From: Phycisphaerae bacterium
GTDB taxonomy: Bacteria; Planctomycetota; Phycisphaerae; Phycisphaerales; SM1A02
DNA length: 34,848 nucleotides
Reading direction: 5' to 3'
Assembly (NCBI GenBank): GCA_016873315.1
Contig: VGXL01000014.1
Span: 1 to 34,848 of the forward strand
Below are positions 6,716 to 14,918 of the stretch, piece by piece; within the stretch, counting starts at the first letter, position 1; every line of letters begins with the position of its first letter. The notes beneath the pieces were generated by a model. That model made no database searches. It was given only the letters and a program-made list of their open reading frames with translations, and was not told where the DNA came from. The translations under genes were made by a program, and so were the position numbers.

Positions 6716-9700
6716 CGGTCGCCTCCACCGAAGATGGTCATCGCTGCGCCGCAACCACACTCGCCTGAACGCACAGCTGCAGGGTCCTGGCCGCGTCGAT
6801 ACATCTCCCAAGACGCATCCTCTCGCGTGTCGAGCATGCGAGCCAAGAGGGTCGGTCCTCGGCGTCGGCCGCCTGAATCAGGATCAGGCTTCGCTGGTGG
6901 TCGATCGGCCGCACCACGCTCGAACGCAGCCTCGAGCAACTGGGCGCGAAGGTCAGCATCGAGCGCGCGACGCTCCAGGTCCGCACGGCGATCGAATCGC
7001 TTCACGCCCTCGATCCAGGTCTGATCACAGAGCGCGTAGCTCGAGAGCGGATCGGTGGTCCACACGACCAAGTCCGCATCCTTGCCGATCTCCAGACTTC
7101 CAGTTCGGTGACCGATGCCCAGTTGGATCGCTGGATTGATCGTCACGAACTTCAACGCTTCAGCAGGCTCGAGCCCGCCGTAACGGCAGGCCTTCGCGGC
7201 TTCAGTGTTGAGTCGTCGGGCGAGTTCGCTGCTGTCAGAGTTGAAACTCGTGAGCACGCCCTGGCCTGTCATGACCGCGCCATTGTGCGGAACCGCGTCC
7301 ATGACTTCCATCTTGTAGGCCCACCAGTCACTGAAGCTGCTCGCGCCCGCGCCGTGGCGCGCGATGCGATCGGCAACTTTGTAGCCCTCAAGGATGTGCT
7401 GCAGCGTGGCGACCTTGAATCCCAGTTCGTCTGCCAGATCGAGCAGCATCACGATCTCGTCCTGACGGTACGAGTGACAGTGCACCACGCGCTCGCCCGC
7501 AAGGATCTCGCCGAGCACCGTGAGTTCGTCATCCACATGCGGGGGCACGGTGCGTGCGCGTGTGGCCGAAGGAAGGGCGTTCCACCGAGCCAGCGCTGCG
7601 CGTTGTTCTGCTGCTGCGCGGAAGCGATCACGCATGAAGGCCTCGACGCCCATGCGCGTATCGGGGTAGCGATCGCGCGCCCGCACGACATTCTCGCCAA
7701 GGGCGAACTTGATGCCGGGCTTCGCGTCAGGGATCGGGAACGCCGCAGCTGGCTCGCCCCACTTGAGTTTGACCACACTGTTGCGACCGCCGATCGGATT
7801 GGCGCTCCCATGGAGTTGGTTTGCCGCCGTCACGCCGCCAGCGAGTTGTCGATACCAATTGATGTCCGCGGGATCGATGACATCACCGATGCCCACTTCG
7901 GCCGTGCAAGCCTGCGTCCACTCGTTGACTTCACCCAGCACGCCAGTGTGGCTGTGACAGTCGATCACGCCAGGCGAGATGTGGCGCCCGGAACAGTCGA
8001 CTTCCGTTGTGCCGGCAGGTACGACGAGCGCGCGACCGATCGCAGCGACCTTGCCAGCGTCAACAAACACATCGCAATCGTCCAGCGTGCCCGCAGCAGC
8101 GCTCGTCCAGACGGTGGCATGCCGGAAGACTGTTCGTTCCAACGCACCGACCATCCGGTCGCCGTTGGTCGTCCGCTCGAATCGAACACCCGAGTCGCCG
8201 AACGGCGCCGTCTTGAGCAGGGCCAATGCAGCGGGATGTCGCTGGTCCGTCGAGGCCGATGGTTCGGCCTCTTGGTCAGCAGAGTTTGGTGTGTTGGCGT
8301 TGTCGGCGGTCACCAAGTCGCTGGCTTGAGAATCTCCCTGCGCTGCGGCCTCGCCTTGATCTGGGGCTGGCACGCTCGCATCAGCGACCATCGTCCACAC
8401 CGTGCGAACACCCTGCGGCGTCACGCACTCGATGCGGATGGCGTGTCCATCAGTCTCGCCGACCACACGAATCCTTGACGCGGGATCGATCGTTCCCGCT
8501 GGCGCGACGAACGAAATCGTGCGCTCACCAAGGTCGACCCGCTCGGCCCTGGCGAAGGTGGGCTTCGATCCAGCCTCGGCACGCTCAGGAGGCGGCTTCA
8601 TCAGGTTGACCGTGCCCTTCGAGAGATCGATCGAGCCGCGCATGGATCGATTACCCGCCGTCATCACGAATCCTCCATCGATCGGAAGCACGGGTCGCGG
8701 CTTGACGATCGACTGTCGGCCGGCGACCCACACCCGGCGCACCTTCGCGCCCTTCGACGCCAAGGTGCCCTCCATGAGCACGATGTTGGCCATCGAACCA
8801 GGTGCGATGCGTCCGTGCGTTGAGCCGAGCCCGAGCAGGGATGCAGGGGTGGTCGTGAGCGCCGCAAGTGCCGCGTCGGTCGACAGTCCGTGTTCGACGG
8901 CGGCGTGCAACCGCGCGTGCAGATCACTGCGTTCCTTCAGTCGGTGGGTGGTGAGCGCCATCGTCACACCACGCTCCGCAAGGAGAGCTGGATTCATCGG
9001 CGAGCACGCCCATGTTCCGAGTTCGCGCAGCGAAATCTGGTCAGCACGCCTTGGATTGGTCAGGTCTGGTGCCTTGGCGAAGTCCAACGGCACCACGAGC
9101 GGCAGTCGCGTCGCGACGACCGCATCGAGTTCGCGGAACTCAAGGCCGCTTGCGACGCACCAACCCGACCAACCCGATTCGTCGAGGAGTGCCTTGGTGT
9201 GAAGGACAGCGTGTTCATCGCTGCACTCAACGACGAAGGGCATCGGCCGAGCACTGGATGCAGGCACGCACGATGCGAGCGCTGACAGTGCGGCGTTTGC
9301 GCGTGGCGGATCCTGGCCTGTGGGCTGCGCCGACCACGCGCGCGAAGCTTGCACGGACCACGCGGCATCGCGCATGACTTGACGCACCAGCGCGATCGCG
9401 CCCATGCGGGACGCTGGGTACGCCACGGCGCGGGGCGCGTCGTAGGGTGGTTCCTGTCCTTCGGGTGGTGTGAATCGATCGAAGGTCGCTGCTTGTCCAA
9501 GTTCCTGGCCGAGCCACATCACCATCGCATCCTCGCTGGCGAGCGTGAGCGCCGCGCCGGTGCCTCGCAACGCACCCGTCGAAGGCCACGCAGCGGCGAC
9601 ACAGAAGCCCGCATCACGCAAACTCTCTCGCGTCGACGCAGCCGGCAGACGCGCTGCACGGACACTGACCTGCGGCGTGACGCGCGGATTCCAGTGTGCG

Positions 9701-10044
9701 TCGGCCTGCGCCGCTGCGTCACGCGCCTGGGCAGAAGTGTCAATCGTCAGGTAGGGCTCGATGAATCCTGCATACGCCGTCAGGCCCGTGCAATCATGGT
9801 GCGTTGCACCAGCAGGGATCGGCGTCGACGCGGCGGGACCGACCGACACGATCCAACCATCCTTCATGATGATGGTGGCGTCGGCAATCATCGAGCCCGG
9901 CTGCGTCACGACGGTGCAATGCACCAGGGCATCGTGGCGAACATCGCTTGCGCGGATGCCGTTGGGCGGCGCCACTTGCGCCAGCGTGGACGACGCGATC
10001 AGTCCAAGGACGCCGCAGCTCACCGTGATCATGGACCGCAGCAT
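6712..10044 (-). CDS. exported two-domain amidohydrolase, 1110 aa
   Basis: A signal peptide (MITVSCGVLGLIASSTLAQ) is followed by two amidohydrolase-like halves. In the first (about 35-450) the metal motif is replaced by YAGFIEPYLTID, but the domain end (TTTPASLLGLGSTHGRIAPGSMANIVLMEG) is typical. A linker with low-complexity acidic and Ala-rich sequence (about 560-620) follows. The second half (about 650-1060) keeps GVIDCHSHTG (HxH near 697), VHCHSY (near 855), LQHILEGYK (near 885) and FNSDSSE (near 936), matching metal and catalytic positions of imidazolonepropionase/dipeptidase-like enzymes. The tail is Asp/Arg/Cys-rich. Thus one active-like domain is tied to an inactive one, plus the coupled inactive 434-residue protein. 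The substrate cannot be named. Confidence 0.85.
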   Translation of the reverse strand: MLRSMITVSCGVLGLIASSTLAQVAPPNGIRASDVRHDALVHCTVVTQPGSMIADATIIMKDGWIVSVGPAASTPIPAGATHHDCTGLTAYAGFIEPYLTIDTSAQARDAAAQADAHWNPRVTPQVSVRAARLPAASTRESLRDAGFCVAAAWPSTGALRGTGAALTLASEDAMVMWLGQELGQAATFDRFTPPEGQEPPYDAPRAVAYPASRMGAIALVRQVMRDAAWSVQASRAWSAQPTGQDPPRANAALSALASCVPASSARPMPFVVECSDEHAVLHTKALLDESGWSGWCVASGLEFRELDAVVATRLPLVVPLDFAKAPDLTNPRRADQISLRELGTWACSPMNPALLAERGVTMALTTHRLKERSDLHARLHAAVEHGLSTDAALAALTTTPASLLGLGSTHGRIAPGSMANIVLMEGTLASKGAKVRRVWVAGRQSIVKPRPVLPIDGGFVMTAGNRSMRGSIDLSKGTVNLMKPPPERAEAGSKPTFARAERVDLGERTISFVAPAGTIDPASRIRVVGETDGHAIRIECVTPQGVRTVWTMVADASVPAPDQGEAAAQGDSQASDLVTADNANTPNSADQEAEPSASTDQRHPAALALLKTAPFGDSGVRFERTTNGDRMVGALERTVFRHATVWTSAAAGTLDDCDVFVDAGKVAAIGRALVVPAGTTEVDCSGRHISPGVIDCHSHTGVLGEVNEWTQACTAEVGIGDVIDPADINWYRQLAGGVTAANQLHGSANPIGGRNSVVKLKWGEPAAAFPIPDAKPGIKFALGENVVRARDRYPDTRMGVEAFMRDRFRAAAEQRAALARWNALPSATRARTVPPHVDDELTVLGEILAGERVVHCHSYRQDEIVMLLDLADELGFKVATLQHILEGYKVADRIARHGAGASSFSDWWAYKMEVMDAVPHNGAVMTGQGVLTSFNSDSSELARRLNTEAAKACRYGGLEPAEALKFVTINPAIQLGIGHRTGSLEIGKDADLVVWTTDPLSSYALCDQTWIEGVKRFDRRADLERRALDADLRAQLLEAAFERGAADRPPAKPDPDSGGRRRGPTLLARMLDTREDASWEMYRRGQDPAAVRSGECGCGAAMTIFGGGDR

Positions 10045-10139
10045 AGGTCGATGAACAGCGCCCGCTCACGGGCGGCACTGTTCTGGCTGACCATCGTTCC
10101 GTGACGGTCAGAAGTTTGTGGAGGCCGCGTTGGCGGCGC

Positions 10140-10460
10140 TCAGTCCATCTCGTCGAGCATGCGCTCGATGGCTTTGTTCAGGACCACATCAGGGTCGTAT
10201 GAGCCCTGCTGCAACTGTTCCTTGATCTTGGCGATCTTGGATTGCCGTACATCAGGCATGGCGCGGAGTTGTTCAAGGCGCCGATCGTGGTCAGAAGCGG
10301 GGGCAGGATCTTGACCCGCTGGCTCACCATCACTGCAGCATGCGGTGGTCAATCGCAGTCCGGGGATCGCAGACGCGGAACCGCAGCACGAGGACCGATC
10401 AGTGAAAGTGGGGGCCGCGCTCAAGGCCGAGGTGCCGTCGTTTCGCAAGTCAATCGACAT
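10140..10460 (-). CDS. FlgM-like protein (anti-sigma-28 factor family), 106 aa
   Basis: The C-terminal 45 residues (MPDVRQSKIAKIKEQLQQGSYDPD... ending in NKAIERMLDEMD) match the pattern of FlgM: a conserved VRxxKIxxIKxxIxxGxYxxD element and a final amphipathic helix that binds the flagellar sigma factor. The N-terminal half is unstructured in appearance and carries two Cys pairs (SSCCGSA and TACCSDG), not usual for FlgM. The ATG at 10460 has GGAG six bases upstream; a longer frame exists but lacks a ribosome site. No flagellar gene lies nearby, so its target is not shown. It diverges from the SPOR-like lipoprotein gene. Confidence 0.6.
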   Translation of the reverse strand: MSIDLRNDGTSALSAAPTFTDRSSCCGSASAIPGLRLTTACCSDGEPAGQDPAPASDHDRRLEQLRAMPDVRQSKIAKIKEQLQQGSYDPDVVLNKAIERMLDEMD

Positions 10461-10535
10461 GGCAAACTCCAAGTAGACGGGCCTCGAGTCCTTCCTCGGC
10501 ACCGCCCAAGGTTGTCAGGGACATCCATGGTGGCT

Positions 10536-10571
10536 GCGGCTAGGTCACACACAACAGGATGTGTGAGCCGC
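10536..10571. promoter_or_regulatory. inverted repeat in divergent promoter region
   Basis: TCACACA (10545-10551) and TGTGTGA (10560-10566) enclose an 8-base centre, extended by GCGGC / GCCGC outside a small bulge. It sits in the 255-bp gap between the FlgM-like gene (minus) and the lipoprotein-holB operon (plus). It may be an operator or a leader hairpin of the minus-strand transcript. A TATGAT at 10663-10668, about 48 bases before the plus-strand start, is a possible -10 box without a clear -35. The gap holds no gene that I can support. Confidence 0.35.
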
Positions 10572-10715
10572 AAGAAAGGGTATCGACACACCGCCGCGAC
10601 GATCTTGAGGGATTCGACGCTCGCATGGACGAATTTCGCGCGATTTCCCGATGAAATCCGCTTATGATCCCCCGCCGCACGCACGCTTGTGCCGCCGACG
10701 ATCCTGAAGAGCGTT

Positions 10716-11816
10716 ATGGCCAATAAAACCACTTCCTCATCACTTTGGTTGGCCCTCCTCCTTTCGGCTGGTGTGGTTCCGGCCTGTGCGGGTCCGGGGC
10801 CGAAGGACTCAAAGGCTGTGCGGACAGCCGATTCCGCCAGCTTGCAGTGGGACGAGGACCTTCCAGAGCCCGCCGCCCCCAAGGGCAGACAGGGGGCCAG
10901 TGCCACAACACGCCTTCCGCCCAAGCGATTTGCACCACCGACCGGCGCCGATGCAACCGCCTCGGCTGACTCCCGCGAGGCGCCAGCCGCGCCTTCGGCC
11001 GCTCAGCCCACACAGCCAGCCGCGACACCATCCAGGCAGCCGGCCGACGAAGGGCTCGCTCCAGAACCCGTTGTGGATGACGCCCCACGAACCACGCGTT
11101 CAGGAACAACATCGAATTCTGATCCAGATGGAGACGGGGAATCGTGGGGCATCGTGCTGCAGACGTTCTCGCAGGATGATCACGCAGTGCGCGCGCAGGC
11201 GTCGTTGAAGTCGATCCGTTCACGCTGGCCTGGATTGGAAGGCGCCTATGTGCGACAGGTCGGTGGTGGCAGCGCAGTGCTGATTGGAACCTTCTCCGGC
11301 CCGACAGACCCACGCGCCAAGCAGCAGCTGGACCACGTCAAGCAGATCGTCGATGGCCGTACTCGCCCTTTCGCACTCGCCATGCTCACGCGCTTCGAAA
11401 CCAATCCTGGCGCTCTGGGGCAGTTCGACCTTCGCCGCGCGCGCGAGCGCTTCCCCAACCAGAATCCGCTGTACTCGGTGCAGGTTGCTGTGTGGAGCGA
11501 TCTTGGTTCGGGCGAACTCTCGCTCGCGGATGTCAAGCAGCGCGCAGAGAGCTACTGCAAGCAGTTGCGCACGCGTGGCATCGAGGCCTATGTGTTCCAC
11601 GACGGTGGCACGAAGACCAGCAGTGTGTGCGTCGGCGTCTTCGGCAAGGATGCCTATGACCCTCGCAGCACGCTCTACTCCGCCGAGGTGGAGGCTGTGT
11701 TCCGGCGCTTTCCCAAGCATTTGGTGAACGGCGAGCCGCTGATGCTGCCCTTCGACAAGAGCGATCCGAGCAAGCTTCGCGCACAACCACCCACGCTCGT
11801 CGAGGTGCCCAAGTGA
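10716..11816 (+). CDS. putative lipoprotein with two SPOR-like domains, 366 aa
   Basis: Starts MANKTTSSSLWLALLLSAG and reaches a possible lipobox VPAC about 27 residues in, so it is probably exported and lipid-anchored. A Pro/Ala/Thr-rich spacer fills about residues 30-140. Two alpha/beta repeats follow: WGIVLQTFSQDD...VLIGTFSGPTD (about 142-210) and YSVQVAVWSDL...CVGVFGKDAYD (about 255-330), each with the strand-helix-strand pattern of SPOR domains, which bind denuded peptidoglycan. Its stop overlaps the GTG start of holB. An earlier in-frame ATG at 10689 is less likely because it would push the signal sequence inward. Confidence 0.65.
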   Translation: MANKTTSSSLWLALLLSAGVVPACAGPGPKDSKAVRTADSASLQWDEDLPEPAAPKGRQGASATTRLPPKRFAPPTGADATASADSREAPAAPSAAQPTQPAATPSRQPADEGLAPEPVVDDAPRTTRSGTTSNSDPDGDGESWGIVLQTFSQDDHAVRAQASLKSIRSRWPGLEGAYVRQVGGGSAVLIGTFSGPTDPRAKQQLDHVKQIVDGRTRPFALAMLTRFETNPGALGQFDLRRARERFPNQNPLYSVQVAVWSDLGSGELSLADVKQRAESYCKQLRTRGIEAYVFHDGGTKTSSVCVGVFGKDAYDPRSTLYSAEVEAVFRRFPKHLVNGEPLMLPFDKSDPSKLRAQPPTLVEVPK

Positions 11817-13021
11817 GTCCGGCGCCACGGTCGGGCAAGTCGCCATCACGCCGCAAGGCCGAGTCGACTCCCGAGCCGCCGCCGCCTGGCGGCGATGCCG
11901 TGCTTTCTGCTCGCGCGCGCGTGGCGATCGACGATGGCGTGCTCGGTCAGGACACCGCGCAGCATCGACTGGGTCAAGCGCTCGGCTCCGGCAGGCCGCA
12001 TCATGCGTGGATCGTGTCAGGCCCGATGGGCGTGGGCAAGTGCACGCTCGCGGTGCGATTCGCTGCGCTTCTCGTTGATCCTGAATCGACGCCAGCGTCT
12101 CTTCGTGACTTCGCCCCGCGCACCGACTCCCGCAGCGCGGAACTTCTGCGTCAAGGCACGCACCCTGATGTGCATTTGATCCGCAAAGAACTCGCAGCGA
12201 CCAGTGCCGATCGGGAACTGCGGGATCGCAAGCAACTCAACATCCCCATCGGACTCTTACGCGAGCAGATGATCGGCGGCTCATCAGGCGATGGTCATGT
12301 GCATGAGTCGCGTGTGTCGCACTCCTCGGTCCTTGGTGCAGGCAAGGTCTTCATCATTGATGAAGCCGAACTGCTCGATGCCGATGGCCAGAATGCCTTG
12401 CTCAAGACCCTCGAGGAACCGCCGCCGCACACCACCATCATCTTGGTGGCGTCGCACGAGGACCGGCTGTTGCCCACGATTCGCAGCCGCTGTCAGCGCG
12501 TGTCGTGCGGACCGCTGGATCCTGCATCCATGCGTGCCTGGGTTGATCGCCGGATCGATCCGTCCACGCCTGCACGCGAGTGGATCATCGGCTTCGCAGG
12601 CGGCAGCCCCGGCTTGGCGCTCGAGGCGATCGAGCATGATCTCCACGCTTGGAACGAGCGGCTCCACGCAATCGTCTCTGACCTTGAGCGCGGCACGGTC
12701 GACCCAGCCATGGCCGAGGCGATGGCTGAACTCGTGTCGGCGTTCGCCGAGCGCGTGGTGAAGTCCAACCCTGACGCGAGCAAGGATGCGGCCAACCGCA
12801 AGGCGCTCGGCTTGCTCCTGTCCGTGCTCGGGCGCATCGTGCAGCAGCGACTGCTCGACGCATCGAATGCCGGCTCGACCGATCGAGTCAGTGCCCTCAC
12901 TGCGTGCGTCGATGCACTCGTCGATGCCGAACGATCAGTCGCCAGCAATGTGAACCAAAAGTTGGTGTTGGCGAACCTCATCGCTCAGAGCGCGCCGCTC
13001 CTCTCACTTCGCGGTGGATGA
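11813..13021 (+). CDS. holB: DNA polymerase III subunit delta' (clamp loader)
   Basis: Delta' is a clamp-loader subunit that helps place the sliding clamp on DNA. The sequence has an AAA+ layout: GQDTAQHRLGQAL (about 45-57), Walker A variant GPMGVGKC (70-77, Cys in place of Thr/Ser, tolerated because delta' does not hydrolyse ATP), VFIIDEAELLDADGQNALLKTLEEPP (Walker B region) and IRSRCQRV (sensor/SRC motif). The first 30 residues are a Pro- and Arg-rich extension. An insertion with DRELRDRKQLNIPI is compatible with the usual IxxIR element. The GTG start overlaps the previous stop (GTGA), and the stop overlaps the CYTH start (ATGA). Confidence 0.88.
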   Translation: MSPAPRSGKSPSRRKAESTPEPPPPGGDAVLSARARVAIDDGVLGQDTAQHRLGQALGSGRPHHAWIVSGPMGVGKCTLAVRFAALLVDPESTPASLRDFAPRTDSRSAELLRQGTHPDVHLIRKELAATSADRELRDRKQLNIPIGLLREQMIGGSSGDGHVHESRVSHSSVLGAGKVFIIDEAELLDADGQNALLKTLEEPPPHTTIILVASHEDRLLPTIRSRCQRVSCGPLDPASMRAWVDRRIDPSTPAREWIIGFAGGSPGLALEAIEHDLHAWNERLHAIVSDLERGTVDPAMAEAMAELVSAFAERVVKSNPDASKDAANRKALGLLLSVLGRIVQQRLLDASNAGSTDRVSALTACVDALVDAERSVASNVNQKLVLANLIAQSAPLLSLRGG

Positions 13022-13581
13022 CGGGTCCCATGAGCGGTCATGCGAACGACAGTCTGAACGAACACCGCGACGGTCACGCCACCGATCACACCTGCGGGCA
13101 TCTGGAGATTGAGCGCGCGTGGCTCTTGCGCGGCGAGCCTGCGATGCCTGCGTCGCGATGGTCGATTCAGATCGAGCAGGGCTATCTGCTCGGCGATGGC
13201 GGCCTGCTTCGTGGCGCGCGGTTGCGCCGCGCGGTTGATCCTGCTGGCGCGGTGCACTGCACGATGACGCGCAAGTCAGGCAAGGGTCTGGTGCGACAGG
13301 AACACGAGCGCACGCTGGACGCTGGGTCCTTCGAGGAACTCTGGCCACACACGAGCGGCCGACGGCTGCGCAAGGTCCGGCATGTCGTGCCGCATGGATC
13401 CCTGAAGTGGGAGATCGATGGGTTCATTGGGCTCGACCTGTGGCTGGCCGAAGTCGAGTTGCCGAGCGTGGACACCGTGGTCGAACCGCCGCCCTGGCTA
13501 GCGCCGTGGATCCTGCGAGAAGTGACCGAGGATCCTCGCTACCGCAACAGCGCACTGGCCTTGCGTGGGCTGCCGCAGTAG
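13018..13581 (+). CDS. CYTH domain protein, 187 aa
   Basis: The CYTH fold binds triphosphates in a beta-tunnel (tripolyphosphatases, thiamine triphosphatase, class IV adenylate cyclase). Visible elements are LEIERAWLL near residue 30, ARLRRAVD, CTMTRKSGKGLVRQEHER and RKVRHVV, then WEIDGFIGLDLWLAEVELP, which follow the order of short bacterial CYTH proteins. The hallmark ExExK reads EIERA, so the Lys is Ala; the other basic residues are kept. The ATG at 13018 forms ATGA with the holB stop and is preferred to 13030. The first 25 residues are His/Asp-rich and probably disordered. Substrate unknown. Confidence 0.8.
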   Translation: MTGPMSGHANDSLNEHRDGHATDHTCGHLEIERAWLLRGEPAMPASRWSIQIEQGYLLGDGGLLRGARLRRAVDPAGAVHCTMTRKSGKGLVRQEHERTLDAGSFEELWPHTSGRRLRKVRHVVPHGSLKWEIDGFIGLDLWLAEVELPSVDTVVEPPPWLAPWILREVTEDPRYRNSALALRGLPQ

Positions 13582-13667
13582 GCATCGATCGGGTTATCCG
13601 CGATCGGGCAATCGGTGATCCACTCGACGCGGGCCAGCCACTACCATTCCCGACCCACGGAGCACCC

Positions 13668-14087
13668 ATGGCCACCTTCCGCTGCACCATCGTCACCCCG
13701 TCCGATTCGCTGCTCGATGAGCAAGTCACCTACGCGTCGTTCCAGGCGTGGGATGGTCAGAAGGGCGTGGCGCCCGGGGCGAGCGCGTTCTTGGCCAAGC
13801 TCGGCACCGGCGCGGCGCGTCTTGATCTTGCGAGTGGTCAGTCGCGGTGGTTCGTGATCGATGGCGGCTTCGCGCAGATGCAGGGCGATGCTCTGTCGCT
13901 GCTCGTCGATGGCGCAGAAGATGCAGGGTCGATCGACGCTGGCAAGGCGCAGACCGACCTCGTCGACGCCAACGCGCGCGCGAGCGCCATCAACGCAACC
14001 CCGCTCACCCTTGAACAGCGTGAACAGATCGAACGCGCGCAGCGTCGCGCGGCGGTGCGTGTTGCGCTTGCCGGTCGAGGCTCGTGA
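13668..14087 (+). CDS. atpC: F1F0 ATP synthase epsilon subunit
   Basis: Starts MATFRCTIVTPSDSLLDEQV, the typical epsilon beginning, followed by a beta-sandwich with GVAPGASAFLAKLGTG (family usually has GxLPGHxPL, so the His is Ala here) and WFVIDGGFAQMQGDALSLLVD. The C-terminal helical hairpin is present (LTLEQREQIERAQRRAAVRVALA). Length 139 fits the family. GGAG lies five bases upstream. No other ATP synthase subunit gene is in the window: upstream is the CYTH gene (86 bp away) and downstream scpB, coupled by a GTGA overlap. Other atp genes must lie elsewhere. Confidence 0.88.
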   Translation: MATFRCTIVTPSDSLLDEQVTYASFQAWDGQKGVAPGASAFLAKLGTGAARLDLASGQSRWFVIDGGFAQMQGDALSLLVDGAEDAGSIDAGKAQTDLVDANARASAINATPLTLEQREQIERAQRRAAVRVALAGRGS

Positions 14088-14656
14088 GCGAGCACGACGC
14101 CGAGTCGACGACGGCACGCGAGGTGCCGTGCGCTGACCTCCCTCTTGCTCAGCGTGTCGAGGCCGTGCTCCTTGCGGCTGATCGACCGATCGCCGACGGT
14201 CGCATCGCGGATGTGCTGGGACTTGAGCTCGGCGCTTCACAGGTCCGCGCCGCGATCGAGGAGCTCAATGCGGTCTACGCGTCGACGGACCGGACCTTTC
14301 GCATCGAACAGGTCGCAGGCGGCCGTCAGGTCATGACGACATCCGCACTCGGGCCGGTCGTTGCCAGACTTCGTGGCGAGCGTGCTCAAGCGCGATTGAC
14401 GCAGGCCGCTTTGGAAACGCTCGCCGTGGTCGCGTATCGACAGCCGATTCTGCGTGCCGACATCGAGGCGATCCGTGGCGTGGCGTGCGGCGAAGTGTTG
14501 CGCAGCCTGATGGAGCGTCGCATGGTTCGCATCGTGGGGCGCAGCGAAGAGATCGGGCGCCCCATGCTGTATGGCACGACGGGCGAGTTCCTGCGCACCT
14601 TCGGCATCGCATCGATCAGCGACCTGCCCCAAGCCAAGGACCTGAAGGCTCCCTGA
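14084..14656 (+). CDS. scpB: segregation and condensation protein B
   Basis: ScpB binds ScpA and, with SMC, forms the bacterial condensin. Two winged-helix domains are visible: about 20-90 (LAQRVEAVLLAADRPIADGRIADVL) and about 100-170, with the hallmark LETLAVVAYRQPILRADIEAIRGV and a closing GRPMLYGTTGEFLRTFGI. Length 190 is normal. The GTG start forms GTGA with the atpC stop. ScpA is not in the window. The last codons (DLPQAKDLKAP) are the first unit of a tandem repeat that continues past the stop. Confidence 0.92.
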   Translation: MSEHDAESTTAREVPCADLPLAQRVEAVLLAADRPIADGRIADVLGLELGASQVRAAIEELNAVYASTDRTFRIEQVAGGRQVMTTSALGPVVARLRGERAQARLTQAALETLAVVAYRQPILRADIEAIRGVACGEVLRSLMERRMVRIVGRSEEIGRPMLYGTTGEFLRTFGIASISDLPQAKDLKAP

Positions 14657-14803
14657 GCAAGCCAAGGTCTGACGGGCCGCGGGGCAAGCTCGGAATCTGA
14701 GGTTCCCGAGCATCCAAGGTCTGACTGCTCCTTGAGCAAGGCGGGAATAAGAGGCCCGCTGGGCAAGCCAGGGTCTGAAGGCTCCGTATGGCAGGAGCGC
14801 GGG
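14621..14803 (+). repeat. imperfect 24-28-bp tandem repeat running out of scpB, with mini-hairpins
   Basis: Seven units: 14621-14645 (inside scpB), 14646-14672 (spans the scpB stop), 14673-14700, 14701-14724, 14725-14752, 14753-14778 and a degenerate one to about 14803. Most end in GGTCTGA or a variant of it, and carry GCAAGCC or a variant in the middle. Several units hold a small stem with a 2- or 3-base loop whose arms change together: GCTC-CCT-GAGC, GTTC-CC-GAGC (one G-T pair), GCTC-CTT-GAGC, GCCC-GCT-GGGC. The repeats are DNA-level; unit length is not a multiple of three throughout. Confidence 0.7.
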
Positions 14804-14835
14804 GGACTGTGGCGTCACATGCTCGACAATAACGA

Positions 14836-14903
14836 ACCCGCGGCACTCGTGGGGAGCGCCGCGGGTCGCGTGGGTAGATGTCACCGCTCCCTCCGCGGTG
14901 ACA
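14836..14903. terminator. two strong stem-loops between scpB and the convergent exported-protein gene
   Basis: ACCCGCGGC/GCCGCGGGT (14836-14844 with 14858-14866, 13-base loop) and TGTCACCGC/GCGGTGACA (14879-14887 with 14895-14903, 7-base loop) are perfect 9-bp stems placed between two convergent genes. Neither has a good T run, but TTCGTTATTG follows the first one on the minus strand. They probably end transcription from both sides. Confidence 0.55.
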
Positions 14904-14918
14904 GAAAGAAAGAGATCG

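Noticed and set aside
7108-8478. 456-codon plus-strand frame opposite the large amidohydrolase
   Set aside because: The minus-strand frame shows HxH and other amidohydrolase motifs and a signal peptide; the plus-strand translation has none.
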